Shown here piece after piece: positions 1-8,416 of a DNA stretch of 64,000 bases. A program made the position numbers and the translations under genes. The DNA is from Flavobacterium aquaticum (GTDB lineage: Bacteria > Bacteroidota > Bacteroidia > Flavobacteriales > Flavobacteriaceae), in assembly GCF_003259835.1 (NCBI RefSeq), contig NZ_QLMI01000007.1, positions 62,001 through 126,000 of the forward strand, written 5' to 3'. The first letter of the stretch is position 1, and every line of letters starts with the position of its first letter. A model generated the notes under the pieces. The model ran no database searches and was not told the DNA's origin. It saw only the letters and a program-made list of their open reading frames with translations.

Positions 1-787
1 TACGTTTTAAAGCATCGAAAAAGGCTGCAAAATGGTCGTAATGTTCAATTTGTGTCGTTGGGAACGAATGGTGTAATCCTAAACTATTTTCTACGAAATC
101 TGTCCCGAATTTTTTCCAATCCGTGTTTGGATAAGCTACTTTGTGAGCGTTGTAATTTCCAGTTGCGCCACCAAATTTAGCTGCAAATGGTACGTTGAAT
201 AATAAACGCATTTGCTCTTCTAAACGTTCTACGAACACTAAAATCTCTTTCCCTAAACGAGTAGGAGAGGCTGGTTGACCGTGAGTTCTAGCTAACATTG
301 GAACGTTTTGCCATTCCATTGCTAATTCTTTTAATTTTGCAATTACACTTACTAAACCTGGTAAATAAACGTTTTCAAATGCTTCTTTAGTTGAAAGTGG
401 AATCGCTGTATTGTTGATATCTTGAGAAGTCAATCCGAAATGAATAAACTCTTTAAATTCTTGTAATCCTAAACTATCGAATTTAGATTTGATGTAATAT
501 TCCACCGCTTTAACATCGTGATTCGTTGTTTTTTCGGTTTCTTTAATCCAAAGTGCATCTTCGGTTGAAAAGTTCTTATAAATAGCTCTTAAAGAATCGT
601 AAATCGATTTGTCAATTTTAGCTAATTGAGGTAAATCAGCTTCGCGCAAAGCAATAAAATATTCAACCTCTACCAAAACGCGGTATTTAATTAAGGCTTC
701 TTCAGAAAAATAAGGAGATAATGAAATAGTTTTGCTTCTATAACGACCATCAATTGGCGAAATAGCGTTTAATTCTGTTAATTGCAT
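1..787 (-). CDS. purB: Adenylosuccinate lyase, N-terminal 262 residues (runs off left edge)
   Basis: This enzyme removes fumarate from SAICAR and from adenylosuccinate, two steps of purine synthesis in the cytoplasm. The N-terminus reads MQLTELNAISPIDGRY, a strong match to the long (E. coli-like) PurB branch. NHDVKAVEYY, LTSQDINNTA and ARTHGQPASPT are recognisable fumarase/aspartase-superfamily motifs. The frame stays open to base 1, so the C-terminal part with the flexible signature loop lies outside the window. The start at 785-787 is the only sensible ATG. A -7 element (TAAATTTG on the minus strand, 814-821) lies 26 bases upstream of it. I see nothing unusual in the visible part. Confidence 0.95.
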   Translation of the reverse strand, partial: MQLTELNAISPIDGRYRSKTISLSPYFSEEALIKYRVLVEVEYFIALREADLPQLAKIDKSIYDSLRAIYKNFSTEDALWIKETEKTTNHDVKAVEYYIKSKFDSLGLQEFKEFIHFGLTSQDINNTAIPLSTKEAFENVYLPGLVSVIAKLKELAMEWQNVPMLARTHGQPASPTRLGKEILVFVERLEEQMRLLFNVPFAAKFGGATGNYNAHKVAYPNTDWKKFGTDFVENSLGLHHSFPTTQIEHYDHFAAFFDALKR

Positions 788-821
788 TTTGTTGTGTGTT
801 GTTTAAAGAAGTGCAAATTTA

Positions 822-853
822 GTAATTAGTGATTAGTTATGAGTAATTAGTTT
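822..853. repeat. AATTAGTGATTAGT-type heptamer repeat
   Basis: A short run of degenerate heptamers (AGTAATTAGTGATTAGTTA and similar) lies between the purB promoter and the 3' end of the sirtuin gene. Related runs occur at 17471, 35232 and 54345, each beside the end of a gene. No function is evident. Confidence 0.6.
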
Positions 854-864
854 CGAGTTTTTTA

Positions 865-1551
865 CTATAAATTTAAAAGTTCTTCTTTCACAATTTTCAT
901 TCCTTCAACTGCGGTTAGTGGTAAAACTTTCAACTCATTTGGTAAATCATAAATCGTGGCTGGATTTGGATCGATATAATACACGGGAACATTTTGATTC
1001 ACATAATTCATCAATCCTGCTGCAGGATATACTTGTAAAGAAGTTCCGATAATGATTAAAATATCAGCGGTTTCTACGATATCAATAGCATGTTCAATCA
1101 TAGGAACATCTTCGCCAAACCAAACAATGTGAGGACGTAATTGATTGCCTTCTAAATCGAAATCGCCTAAATTTAAATCGTGTTTCCAGTCGATTACGAA
1201 GTTTTCGTTTGAAATGCTTCTCACTTTTAATAATTCACCATGTAGATGAATCACTTTATTGCTTCCAGCTCTTTCGTGTAAATCGTCAACGTTTTGGGTT
1301 ATGATGTGAATGTCGAAATGTGCTTCTAATTCGGCTAGAATTTCGTGGGCTTTGTTGGGTATAACTGTTAAAAGTTGGGCTCTTCTTTTGTTGTAAAAGT
1401 CCAATACTAATTCGGCATTTTTCTTCCAACCAATTGGCGAAGCTACTTCCATTATGTCATGACCTTCCCACAAGCCATCAGCATCTCGGAATGTTTTAAT
1501 TCCGCTTTCGGCACTAATTCCAGCACCTGTTAGTACTACAATTTTTTTCAT
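865..1551 (-). CDS. Sir2-family NAD-dependent protein deacylase without zinc cysteines
   Basis: This is a sirtuin of 228 residues, the length of bacterial CobB. It should remove acyl groups from lysines using NAD. The Rossmann motif GAGISAESGI is at about 9-18, FRD at 21-23, TQNVDDLH at 85-92, and the catalytic His is H104 in LHGE. Tyr53 and Arg56 in YNKRR match the Tyr-x-x-Arg pair that gives SIRT5/CobB-type enzymes their preference for succinyl or malonyl lysine. The protein contains no cysteine at all, so the usual Cys4 zinc site after HGE is absent. The NAD and catalytic residues remain, so it is probably active, but the structural zinc must be replaced by something else. It stands alone between purB and an ECF operon. 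Confidence 0.88.
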   Translation of the reverse strand: MKKIVVLTGAGISAESGIKTFRDADGLWEGHDIMEVASPIGWKKNAELVLDFYNKRRAQLLTVIPNKAHEILAELEAHFDIHIITQNVDDLHERAGSNKVIHLHGELLKVRSISNENFVIDWKHDLNLGDFDLEGNQLRPHIVWFGEDVPMIEHAIDIVETADILIIIGTSLQVYPAAGLMNYVNQNVPVYYIDPNPATIYDLPNELKVLPLTAVEGMKIVKEELLNL

Positions 1552-1603
1552 TTTTCTTTTGCAATTTTAAAAAACAAATGCGCCATAAAGACGCATTTGA
1601 ATA

Positions 1604-2389
1604 TTATACTTTTCCTAAGGTATAGAGTTGTTCCATTGTTGGTCCGGCACTTCCGCCAGCTGGTTCTAATGTAATTCCGAAGGCTTGTGCTTCGTTTGCG
1701 TTTTCTACTTTAATTACTTTCGTTGTACTTGTAGCATACGAATCAAGCAATCCAATACTTGTAGGGGTTAAAACAGGTTCTAATTTTAATGCCCATACTT
1801 GGTACACCATTCCTTCAGGAGGAGTTGGTAATCCAGAAGCATCAATGTATACTTCTTTTGTGTTTTTGTTGTAATATGCTTTTGCATAAGCGTTTGGTGC
1901 TACTTGTTGTCCTGCTAAAGCAACGGCAATGTTACTTGTATCTCTTAAAATGGCTAAAACTTCTTCAGATTCTTTTTTCTTCAATTCTAAATCCACAACC
2001 GATTCTTGTAATAAGTCTTTTTGTGTAGAAACGTTATTCAAGGTTTCGTTAGTTTGATTTAATTTATAAAATTGAAGTCCGAAACCAATAACTAATACTG
2101 CTGCGGCAACCCAACCCGTATATTGTGACCAATTTGAACGTGGTTTCATGGTTACTACTTTGCTTCTTCCTAATAATTCGGCTCTGATTTTTTCAAAATT
2201 CGTTGCTGATAAATGAGGTGCTACACTGTGTGATAAATTAATGACTGCTGATTCAATAGCCTTAATTTCCTCTCTCACTTCAGGATATTGTGCTGCCATT
2301 TGATTGACTTCCGCAATTTCTTCATCGGAAAGTTTTCCAAATACATACAGTTCTAAAATACCTGATTCTATATATTCTCTACTATTCAT
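1604..2389 (-). CDS. Anti-sigma factor, RskA type
   Basis: This 261-residue membrane anti-sigma factor probably binds and inhibits the sigma factor encoded just upstream. An N-terminal cytoplasmic helical region (about 1-85) is followed by one membrane helix at about 91-107, then a charged stretch of likely coiled coil (about 110-147). The periplasmic RskA-like domain fills the rest; PPEGMVYQVWAL and AFGITLEPAGGS are typical of that family. Its start codon overlaps the end of the sigma gene by 8 bases, which argues for translational coupling. The N-terminal region lacks the HxxxCxxC zinc motif of ZAS anti-sigma factors. The signal it senses is unknown. Confidence 0.85.
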   Translation of the reverse strand: MNSREYIESGILELYVFGKLSDEEIAEVNQMAAQYPEVREEIKAIESAVINLSHSVAPHLSATNFEKIRAELLGRSKVVTMKPRSNWSQYTGWVAAAVLVIGFGLQFYKLNQTNETLNNVSTQKDLLQESVVDLELKKKESEEVLAILRDTSNIAVALAGQQVAPNAYAKAYYNKNTKEVYIDASGLPTPPEGMVYQVWALKLEPVLTPTSIGLLDSYATSTTKVIKVENANEAQAFGITLEPAGGSAGPTMEQLYTLGKV

Positions 2390-2912
2390 TGATCATTAGT
2401 CTTAATTCATTCATACAATTTCTGTTCTGCGTTTTCACGGTTCCTAATGGAATCTCTAATTCATCAGACGCTTCTTGTTGGGTATACCCTTTAAAAAACA
2501 ACAAATCAATTAGTTGGATGCACTTTGGTTTCAATTTCTTGATAAACTCTTTAATTCCAATCGCATCTATTTTGTTGATGGTCTTCGAGTTATCGTCAAG
2601 TATATGTACGAAATTATCGGTAGATAAGTTTTTTTGATTGTTGTTAAATCCTTTTGAACGTAATTTATCAATAGAAGTATTACGTGCAATATTTAACATC
2701 CAAGTGTAAAGTCGGCCTTTAGAGGTATTGTAAGTATCAATATTTTTCCAAATTTTAACAAAAACTTCCTGAAGTACATCTTCAGCTTCTTCTTTGTCTT
2801 TAATTAAATTGAAAATAATTCCGTACAAACTCTTCGAATAATTATCATAGAGTAGCGTAAATGACCTATCGTCTTTTTTAAGTAATAGGGGCAAAAGTTC
2901 TTCTTGTGTCAT
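2382..2912 (-). CDS. RNA polymerase sigma factor, ECF family
   Basis: A 176-residue extracytoplasmic-function sigma factor that would direct RNA polymerase to stress or envelope promoters. Region 2 is visible as EEAEDVLQEVFVKIWKN. Region 4, with its helix-turn-helix, is YTQQEASDELEIPLGTVKTQ near the C-terminus. Regions 1.1 and 3 are absent, as expected for the class. It is the first gene of a two-gene operon with the RskA-like anti-sigma factor and diverges from trmH with only 55 bases between the two start codons. Operons of this kind are usually autoregulated; no operator is obvious here. Confidence 0.9.
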   Translation of the reverse strand: MTQEELLPLLLKKDDRSFTLLYDNYSKSLYGIIFNLIKDKEEAEDVLQEVFVKIWKNIDTYNTSKGRLYTWMLNIARNTSIDKLRSKGFNNNQKNLSTDNFVHILDDNSKTINKIDAIGIKEFIKKLKPKCIQLIDLLFFKGYTQQEASDELEIPLGTVKTQNRNCMNELRLMINE

Positions 2913-2955
2913 GCAATTTTCTTTTTTTTGTCTAAAATAATAAAAAAAGTAGTAT

Positions 2956-2963
2956 TATTTTTG
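2956..2963 (+). promoter_or_regulatory. -7 element (TATTTTTG) four bases before trmH ATG
   Basis: TATTTTTG matches the Bacteroidota -7 consensus TAnnTTTG. Only CGAT separates it from the ATG at 2968, so the transcript should begin at or next to the start codon. A TTTG at 2927-2930 is 25 bases upstream, longer than usual. Confidence 0.55.
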
Positions 2964-2967
2964 CGAT

Positions 2968-3639
2968 ATGGAGAAATTTAATCAAGAGTTGTTAACATAT
3001 TTAGAAGGTTTTCTTACCGAGAATAGAAAAGAAGGCTTTTTACGAGTGTTGAAAAACAGAACCAAACATTTCACTATTGCTATGGAAGATGTGTATCAAT
3101 TGCACAATACTAGCGCAGTAATGCGTAGTTGTGAAGTTTTTGGAATACAAGAATTGAATGTAATTGAACAAAAATTTGGTAAGCGAATTGACACAGAAAT
3201 TGCAATGGGCGCTCAAAAATGGGTAGATGTGAATCGTTTTAAAACCGTTCAAAGTTGTATTGATGAGATGAAAGCAAAAGGGTATCAAATTATTGCTACA
3301 ACCCCTCATAATGACTCTTGTATGTTGCACGAATTTGATATTTCTAAACCTTCAGCTTTGTTTTTTGGAACAGAGCGAAACGGATTATCGGAAGAAGTAA
3401 TTCAGCAAGCGGATGGTTTTTTGAAAATTCCGATGGTGGGTTATACCGAAAGTTTGAATATTTCGGTTTCTGCAGCGATTATTATCCAAAATATTACGAA
3501 TCGATTAAGACAATCTAATATTGATTGGCAATTATCGGAAGAAGAAGTTTTAGAAAAACGTTTAGATTGGACTCGAAAATCGATAAAAGATATTGAGTTT
3601 ATTGAAAAGAAGTTTCATGAAATGAATTCAAGTTACTAG
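2968..3639 (+). CDS. trmH: tRNA (guanosine-2'-O-)-methyltransferase, TrmH/SpoU family
   Basis: This SPOUT-fold methyltransferase of 223 residues probably 2'-O-methylates G18 in the D-loop of tRNAs, using S-adenosylmethionine. The three SpoU motifs are present: NTSAVMRS at 47-54 with the catalytic Arg, FFGTERNGLSEE at 132-143, and MVGYTESLNISVSAA at 156-170, which forms part of the knotted SAM site. The C-terminal extension (about 185-223) has the helical character of TrmH rather than TrmL. It is transcribed away from the ECF sigma gene, and its stop codon almost touches the convergent nhaA gene. Confidence 0.87.
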   Translation: MEKFNQELLTYLEGFLTENRKEGFLRVLKNRTKHFTIAMEDVYQLHNTSAVMRSCEVFGIQELNVIEQKFGKRIDTEIAMGAQKWVDVNRFKTVQSCIDEMKAKGYQIIATTPHNDSCMLHEFDISKPSALFFGTERNGLSEEVIQQADGFLKIPMVGYTESLNISVSAAIIIQNITNRLRQSNIDWQLSEEEVLEKRLDWTRKSIKDIEFIEKKFHEMNSSY

Positions 3640-3640
3640 T

Positions 3641-4789
3641 TTATTCTTCGAGATGCATATCTTTCAACGATAGTTTTAAAGTTATGAATCCGATTATTCC
3701 AGCAATTAAGGAAGAAAGCAAGATTATAAATTTTGAATTATTAATGATAGTTTCATCTTCAAAAGCTAAAAGCGTGATGAAAATCGACATTGTAAAACCA
3801 ATTCCTGCTAAGAAACCTACACCAAGTATGGATTTCCAGTTGAGTTCATTCGGAAGTTGACACAATTTTAGTTTAATTGCTAAAAACAAGATGGTAATTA
3901 TTCCTAATGGTTTTCCAATAATAAGTCCTAAAGCAATTCCAATGCTATAATTTTGGGATATAATACTATTAAAATCAGAACCAATTATAATTGCAGTATT
4001 AGCTAATGCAAAAATTGGCATGATGATAAATGCGACAGGTTTGTGTAAAAAGTGTTGTAAAATATAGGATGGTGATTTTTCTTCACCATCTCCAAAAGGA
4101 ATCGCAAAAGCTAATAAAACTCCAGTAATTGTTGCATGCACTCCAGAATGCAACATAAAATACCACATTATAATTCCTCCAATAAGATAAGGAATAAGAG
4201 AGTGTACTTTTAATCGATTTAAGACTAATAAAAAAGCAAAAATCCCTAAAGCAATTAGTAAGTTGGTCCATAATAATGTTTTGGTATAAAAAACGGCAAT
4301 TATAATGATTGCACCAAGGTCGTCAATTACCGCTAAGGCGGTTAAAAATATTTTTAGTGAAGTAGGTACACGATTTCCTAATAATGATAAAATTCCCAAA
4401 GCAAAGGCAATATCAGTTGCCATCGGAATTCCGGCTCCTGATTGTGTACTAGTTCCAAAATTAAATAGCAAAAAGATAGTTGCAGGAACAATCATTCCGC
4501 CTACAGCTCCAAAAACAGGAAGTAAAGCGTCTTTTATATGTGATAACTCGCCTTTGTATATTTCTCTTTCTAATTCTAAACCAATTAGTAAAAAGAAAAT
4601 TGTCATTAATCCATCGTTAATCCAGTGTTCAATACTATGACCTGCAAATTGGGTTTCCCACAAATGAATGTAGGAATTTCCGAAGTTTGAATTGGCTATA
4701 AACAAGGAAGTCATGGTAAAGGCAATTAAGACTAGTCCGCCTGATTTTTCGCTTTCAAAAAAGTCTTTGTATAATTGAGTTGCTTTCAT
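3641..4789 (-). CDS. nhaA: Na+/H+ antiporter NhaA
   Basis: An inner-membrane antiporter that expels Na+ in exchange for protons, important at alkaline pH or high salt. At 382 residues it has the normal length and about a dozen hydrophobic helices. The ion-binding aspartates are in ALAVIDDLGAI (D156 and D157, matching E. coli D163/D164), and D126 in MATDIAFALG matches D133. GVGFLAGIGFTMSIF near the C-terminus is also characteristic. It is convergent with trmH, with one base between the stop codons and no obvious terminator. Single gene, no partner. Confidence 0.95.
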   Translation of the reverse strand: MKATQLYKDFFESEKSGGLVLIAFTMTSLFIANSNFGNSYIHLWETQFAGHSIEHWINDGLMTIFFLLIGLELEREIYKGELSHIKDALLPVFGAVGGMIVPATIFLLFNFGTSTQSGAGIPMATDIAFALGILSLLGNRVPTSLKIFLTALAVIDDLGAIIIIAVFYTKTLLWTNLLIALGIFAFLLVLNRLKVHSLIPYLIGGIIMWYFMLHSGVHATITGVLLAFAIPFGDGEEKSPSYILQHFLHKPVAFIIMPIFALANTAIIIGSDFNSIISQNYSIGIALGLIIGKPLGIITILFLAIKLKLCQLPNELNWKSILGVGFLAGIGFTMSIFITLLAFEDETIINNSKFIILLSSLIAGIIGFITLKLSLKDMHLEE

Positions 4790-4856
4790 TCTATTTTTAT
4801 TAAGCGTTACTGTTTTTAAGTAACTGAATTGTCAAATAGTGAATAGGAATTTGAAA

Positions 4857-5630
4857 TTATTTATTCTTCTTTAAGATTTTATAATCTTCATAGCACGCAC
4901 TAATGGCATCCATGATTTGTAAGTCGTTTGCAGTTTGAATAAAATATTCGGAATAATTACAATTTTGAAGAATTAAAGGAATGTCTTCTTTATTGATTTC
5001 CAATAATGCTGCAAGTGTTTCTCTATCAAATTTAGTGGCTAAAAGATTTCTAACGGTATCATCCTTTTTCATTTCTTTTAGCTTTTTCATTTCTTTTGGA
5101 CGTTTGCCAAAGATATTATACAGGAAATCAGCTGGATTTGAAATAGAACCCAATACTTTTGCAATGGCTCCAGGTCGGTAAGTTCCAGCTTCGTAACCGG
5201 CTTTTAGTCCAGAAATACTGTAGCGATAAGAATCATCGGCAACAGGAATTAATTTGGTATCAACGTCAACATAGCCTGTTAAATTGTATTTAGCAACTAC
5301 AACTTCGTCTAAAACATACGTTTTTTCGCTAAGATAAATTTTAGTTGGGTTTTGTTTAATCCAGTCGTTAGTTACTTTTACTTTTACATTTTCATAACCC
5401 ACATAAGTAAATAATAAGGTGTCATTTACTTTAGCTTCAATTTCAAATGTTCCGCTTGGAGTGGTTACGGTTCCTTTTACGCGTGAAGCGTTAATAACGT
5501 GAACGTTAGCCATTGGAAGCTTAGTATCGTTATGAATTACGGTACCTTTTATATTCTTTACCAGAGAATCTGTTTGTGAAAAACAGATATTAGAAATTAA
5601 TGCAAAAAGAAAAACTACAAAATATCTCAT
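4857..5630 (-). CDS. Secreted protein with carboxypeptidase-like regulatory domain
   Basis: A 257-residue exported protein. A signal peptide (MRYFVVFLFALISNICFSQ) is followed by a CarboxypepD_reg-like beta-sandwich at about residues 25-105: IKGTVIHNDTKLPMANV begins it, and the Tyr-Val-Gly-Tyr and Leu-Asp-Glu-Val-Val motifs are typical. The C-terminal half is helical and charged, with no family I recognise. In Bacteroidota this domain often precedes TonB-dependent receptors, but no receptor follows here, so the protein is probably a free periplasmic or surface protein. The function is unknown. It stands alone, with 66 bases to nhaA and 86 to the helicase gene. Confidence 0.75.
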   Translation of the reverse strand: MRYFVVFLFALISNICFSQTDSLVKNIKGTVIHNDTKLPMANVHVINASRVKGTVTTPSGTFEIEAKVNDTLLFTYVGYENVKVKVTNDWIKQNPTKIYLSEKTYVLDEVVVAKYNLTGYVDVDTKLIPVADDSYRYSISGLKAGYEAGTYRPGAIAKVLGSISNPADFLYNIFGKRPKEMKKLKEMKKDDTVRNLLATKFDRETLAALLEINKEDIPLILQNCNYSEYFIQTANDLQIMDAISACYEDYKILKKNK

Positions 5631-5716
5631 CCTTTAAATTATTGATTCAAAAATACGAATCAAAAGGTGATATTTTGTAGTTTTCTATAAAATTATAAGA
5701 AAATTAACGAAAATCG

Positions 5717-7618
5717 TTAGCTTCTTCTTGGTCTTCTTGGTCTTGATGAATCTCCAGCGCTTTCAGCACGTCTTGGAGCTCTGTCAGAAAATCCGCCTTC
5801 TCTTCTTGGAGCCGAACTGCTTCTTTCTCCTCTAAAACCTCCATCTCTTCCACCTTCTCTTCTTGGAGCCGAACCTCTATCGCTTCTGAAACCTCCGTCT
5901 CTTCCGCCTTCTCTTCTTGGAGCAGAACCGCTTCTTTCACCTCTAAATCCGCCTTCACGTCTTCCGCCACCAGAATTTCTTCCGTTGTGATCGCGTCTTC
6001 CGCCACCGTCGTTTTTAGAAATTTCAACGTTGATTCTACGACCATTCATGTCATATCCGTTAAGAACAGACATTACTTTGTCAGTATGTTCACCATCGGT
6101 ATTAAAGAATGAGAAACCTTCTTTTACATCTACTTTAAATACGTCATCTCTGCCTAAATCTAAAGTTTCTTTGATGAAATCTTTTAATTGCATCCAATCG
6201 AAATCGTCTCTAGCCCCAATGTTGATGAAATAACGAACTGGATCACCCGCTCTAATTTCTCTTGGTTCAGAACTTCTTTCTCTATCACTTCCTCTTTCGC
6301 CTGTTAAATCACGTTTTGATTTGTAATAGTTAATGAATCTATTAAATTCAACAGAAACCATTTTCTTAATTAACTCTTCTTTAGATAAACCATCTAAAAC
6401 TTCATTAATTGCAGGTAAATAGGTGTCAATATCATGATCAACTTCTGTGTCTTTAATTTTATTCGCTAAGTGTAATAACTGAATTTCGCAGATTTCAATT
6501 CCAGAAGGGATTGTTTTTTCTTGGAATTTTTGTTGGATAATACGCTCGATTGAATGAATTTTTCTCAATTCACTTTTCGTAACGATTACAATTGAAGTTC
6601 CTAATTTTCCAGCTCTACCAGTTCTTCCCGAACGGTGATTGTAGGTTTCAATTTCGTCTGGTAATTGATAATTTACTACGTGCGTTACATTATCAACGTC
6701 AATTCCACGAGCTGCAACGTCAGTAGCAACCAACATTTGAATTTGACGACCACGGAATGATTTCATTACGCCATCACGTTGTGCTTGCGATAAATCTCCG
6801 TGTAAAGCCGCTGCGTTGTAGCCATCTTCGATTAATTTTTCAGCAACTGCTTGTGTATCACGTTTTGTTCTACAAAAAACTACTGAGAAAATGTCTGGAT
6901 TAGCATCAGCTAAACGTTTTAAAGCTTCATAACGGTCTCTTGCGTTTACTACGTAATATTCGTGAGAAACGGTAGCCGAACCTGAATTTTTGTGTCCAAC
7001 CGTAATTTCTTCTGGGCTCGACATGAATTGTTTCGCAATACGCGCTACTTCAGCAGGCATTGTTGCAGAGAATAACCAAGTGTTTTTCTCGTCTGGTGTG
7101 TCCGATAAAATGGAACAAATGTCTTCGTAGAATCCCATGTTTAACATCTCATCTGCCTCATCTAAGATACAAAAATCGATGTTTTTAATGTTTACAAGAC
7201 CTCTGTTAATCATGTCTTGCATTCTACCTGGTGTAGCCACAATAATTTGTGCACCACGTTTAACTTCTCTAGCTTGTTCTGTAATGCTTGCACCACCATA
7301 AACAGCCACAGTATGTAACCCCTTTATGTACTTTGAGTATAATTTAATCTCGTTGGTGATTTGTAAGCATAATTCACGTGTTGGCGATAAAATTAAGGCT
7401 TGAGTATTTTTGTTCTCAGCATCAATTTTTTGAATTAGCGGGAAACCAAAAGCTGCGGTTTTCCCTGTACCTGTTTGCGCTAGGGCAACTAAATCTGTGT
7501 TTTGTTCCAATAGTACTGGAATCGCTTTTTCTTGTACTTCTGACGGATTCTCAAATCCTAGATCTTTAATCGCCAGCAGTAGCGACTCATTCAATCCTAA
7601 TTGTTCAAATTTATTCAT
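5717..7618 (-). CDS. DEAD-box RNA helicase with DbpA-like domain and Arg/Gly repeat tail
   Basis: An ATP-dependent RNA helicase of 633 residues, probably acting in ribosome assembly or RNA turnover, including in the cold (CsdA/DeaD type). The Q motif region, TGTGKT at 49-54, DEAD at 153-156, SATMP and HRSGRTGR are all intact. A DbpA-type RNA-binding fold lies at about 470-545 (VRYFINIGARDDFDW starts it). The last 85 or so residues are a low-complexity Arg/Gly/Ser tail with repeated SAPRREGG units, which should bind RNA without sequence preference. A -7 element TACCTTTG (7639-7646, minus) is 20 bases upstream of the ATG. It is a single gene. Confidence 0.92.
   Translation of the reverse strand: MNKFEQLGLNESLLLAIKDLGFENPSEVQEKAIPVLLEQNTDLVALAQTGTGKTAAFGFPLIQKIDAENKNTQALILSPTRELCLQITNEIKLYSKYIKGLHTVAVYGGASITEQAREVKRGAQIIVATPGRMQDMINRGLVNIKNIDFCILDEADEMLNMGFYEDICSILSDTPDEKNTWLFSATMPAEVARIAKQFMSSPEEITVGHKNSGSATVSHEYYVVNARDRYEALKRLADANPDIFSVVFCRTKRDTQAVAEKLIEDGYNAAALHGDLSQAQRDGVMKSFRGRQIQMLVATDVAARGIDVDNVTHVVNYQLPDEIETYNHRSGRTGRAGKLGTSIVIVTKSELRKIHSIERIIQQKFQEKTIPSGIEICEIQLLHLANKIKDTEVDHDIDTYLPAINEVLDGLSKEELIKKMVSVEFNRFINYYKSKRDLTGERGSDRERSSEPREIRAGDPVRYFINIGARDDFDWMQLKDFIKETLDLGRDDVFKVDVKEGFSFFNTDGEHTDKVMSVLNGYDMNGRRINVEISKNDGGGRRDHNGRNSGGGRREGGFRGERSGSAPRREGGRDGGFRSDRGSAPRREGGRDGGFRGERSSSAPRREGGFSDRAPRRAESAGDSSRPRRPRRS
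5768..5944 (-). repeat. In-frame tandem repeats coding the RGG tail of the helicase
   Basis: The coding DNA for residues 559-617 of the helicase is built from about three near-identical units of roughly 18-21 codons (pattern FRGERS-SAPRREGG-RDGG). The similarity is at DNA level too, so the copy number can change by slippage or recombination. A long acidic reading frame on the same strand here is only a frame shadow of this repeat. Confidence 0.75.
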
Positions 7619-7638
7619 AAAATATTTTAAATTGGGTG

Positions 7639-7646
7639 CAAAGGTA
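7639..7646 (-). promoter_or_regulatory. -7 promoter element of the DEAD-box helicase gene
   Basis: TACCTTTG on the minus strand matches TAnnTTTG and ends 20 bases before the helicase ATG. I see no matching TTG at the usual distance. Confidence 0.5.
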
Positions 7647-7777
7647 CGCTTTATAAATCAGATTAACTAATTTGTTACTAATTGATTTTCAATTAATTAC
7701 ATTTTTGTGTTTTTTCACAGATTTTATAAAATATGTTTTATTGCAAGAAAGTGTGCTAAAAAAATTAGAAAGTGAGG

Positions 7778-7785
7778 TATTTTTG
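7778..7785 (+). promoter_or_regulatory. -7 promoter element of the TRIC-like gene
   Basis: TATTTTTG ends 16 bases before the ATG at 7802. It lies inside the extra 10 codons that would be added by a GTG start at 7772, so it favours the downstream ATG. Confidence 0.5.
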
Positions 7786-7801
7786 TATCAAAATAAGAGC
7801 T

Positions 7802-8416
7802 ATGTTTGAACTGCTAGACATTATTGGAACATTAGTATTTGCTATTTCAGGTGCTTTGACTGCTATTTACAAAAAATTAGATTTGTTTGGCGTATATTGT
7901 ATAGCTTTTGTAACGGCTTTAGGTGGAGGAACGGTTCGCGATGTCATGATAGGAAGAACGCCAGTAGGATGGATGTTAGATATCGATTATGTTTACATTA
8001 TTACCCTTGGATTTTTTCTTTCAATTGTTTTTAATCGCTATTTAGAGCGTTTACGTATCTCCATGTTTTTATTTGACACGATTGGATTAGGGGTTTTTAC
8101 CTTAATTGGTTTAGAAAAAGGTTTGGAATTTGGACTAAGCCCAGTTATTTGTGTAATCTTAGGAACTATTACGGCTACTTTTGGAGGTGTTATTCGCGAT
8201 ATTTTGTGTAATGAAATTCCGGTTTTGTTCCGAAAGGAAATTTATGCTACGCTTTGTATTGCTGGGGGAATTTTGTTCTTCTTATTACAAGAGTTACAAA
8301 TACAAAGCAATATTATTTCATTAATAGTCGCGGTTTTTATTATTTCTTTCAGATTAATAGCCTTTAAGTACAATTGGAGTTTACCTATAGGCTCTGTTTT
8401 TGTAAAAAAAGAATAA
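7802..8416 (+). CDS. Trimeric intracellular cation channel (TRIC/UPF0126) family membrane protein
   Basis: A 204-residue inner-membrane protein of the UPF0126 family, whose members form TRIC-like trimeric cation channels. About seven helices make up two homologous halves. Each half carries the glycine-rich signature: [17 protein letters not shown] in the first and [16 protein letters not shown] in the second. I chose the ATG at 7802 because a -7 promoter element overlaps the longer GTG-initiated form and because [17 protein letters not shown] is the usual family N-terminus. The ion and physiological role in bacteria are not settled. Its last 32 bases overlap the end of the convergent rdgB gene. 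Confidence 0.85.
   Translation: MFELLDIIGTLVFAISGALTAIYKKLDLFGVYCIAFVTALGGGTVRDVMIGRTPVGWMLDIDYVYIITLGFFLSIVFNRYLERLRISMFLFDTIGLGVFTLIGLEKGLEFGLSPVICVILGTITATFGGVIRDILCNEIPVLFRKEIYATLCIAGGILFFLLQELQIQSNIISLIVAVFIISFRLIAFKYNWSLPIGSVFVKKE

Noticed and set aside
5704-6045. Acidic 113-residue reading frame rich in Glu, Val and Ala on the minus strand
   Set aside because: It lies inside the helicase gene in another frame and only mirrors the Arg/Gly repeat; no start signal or homologue type.
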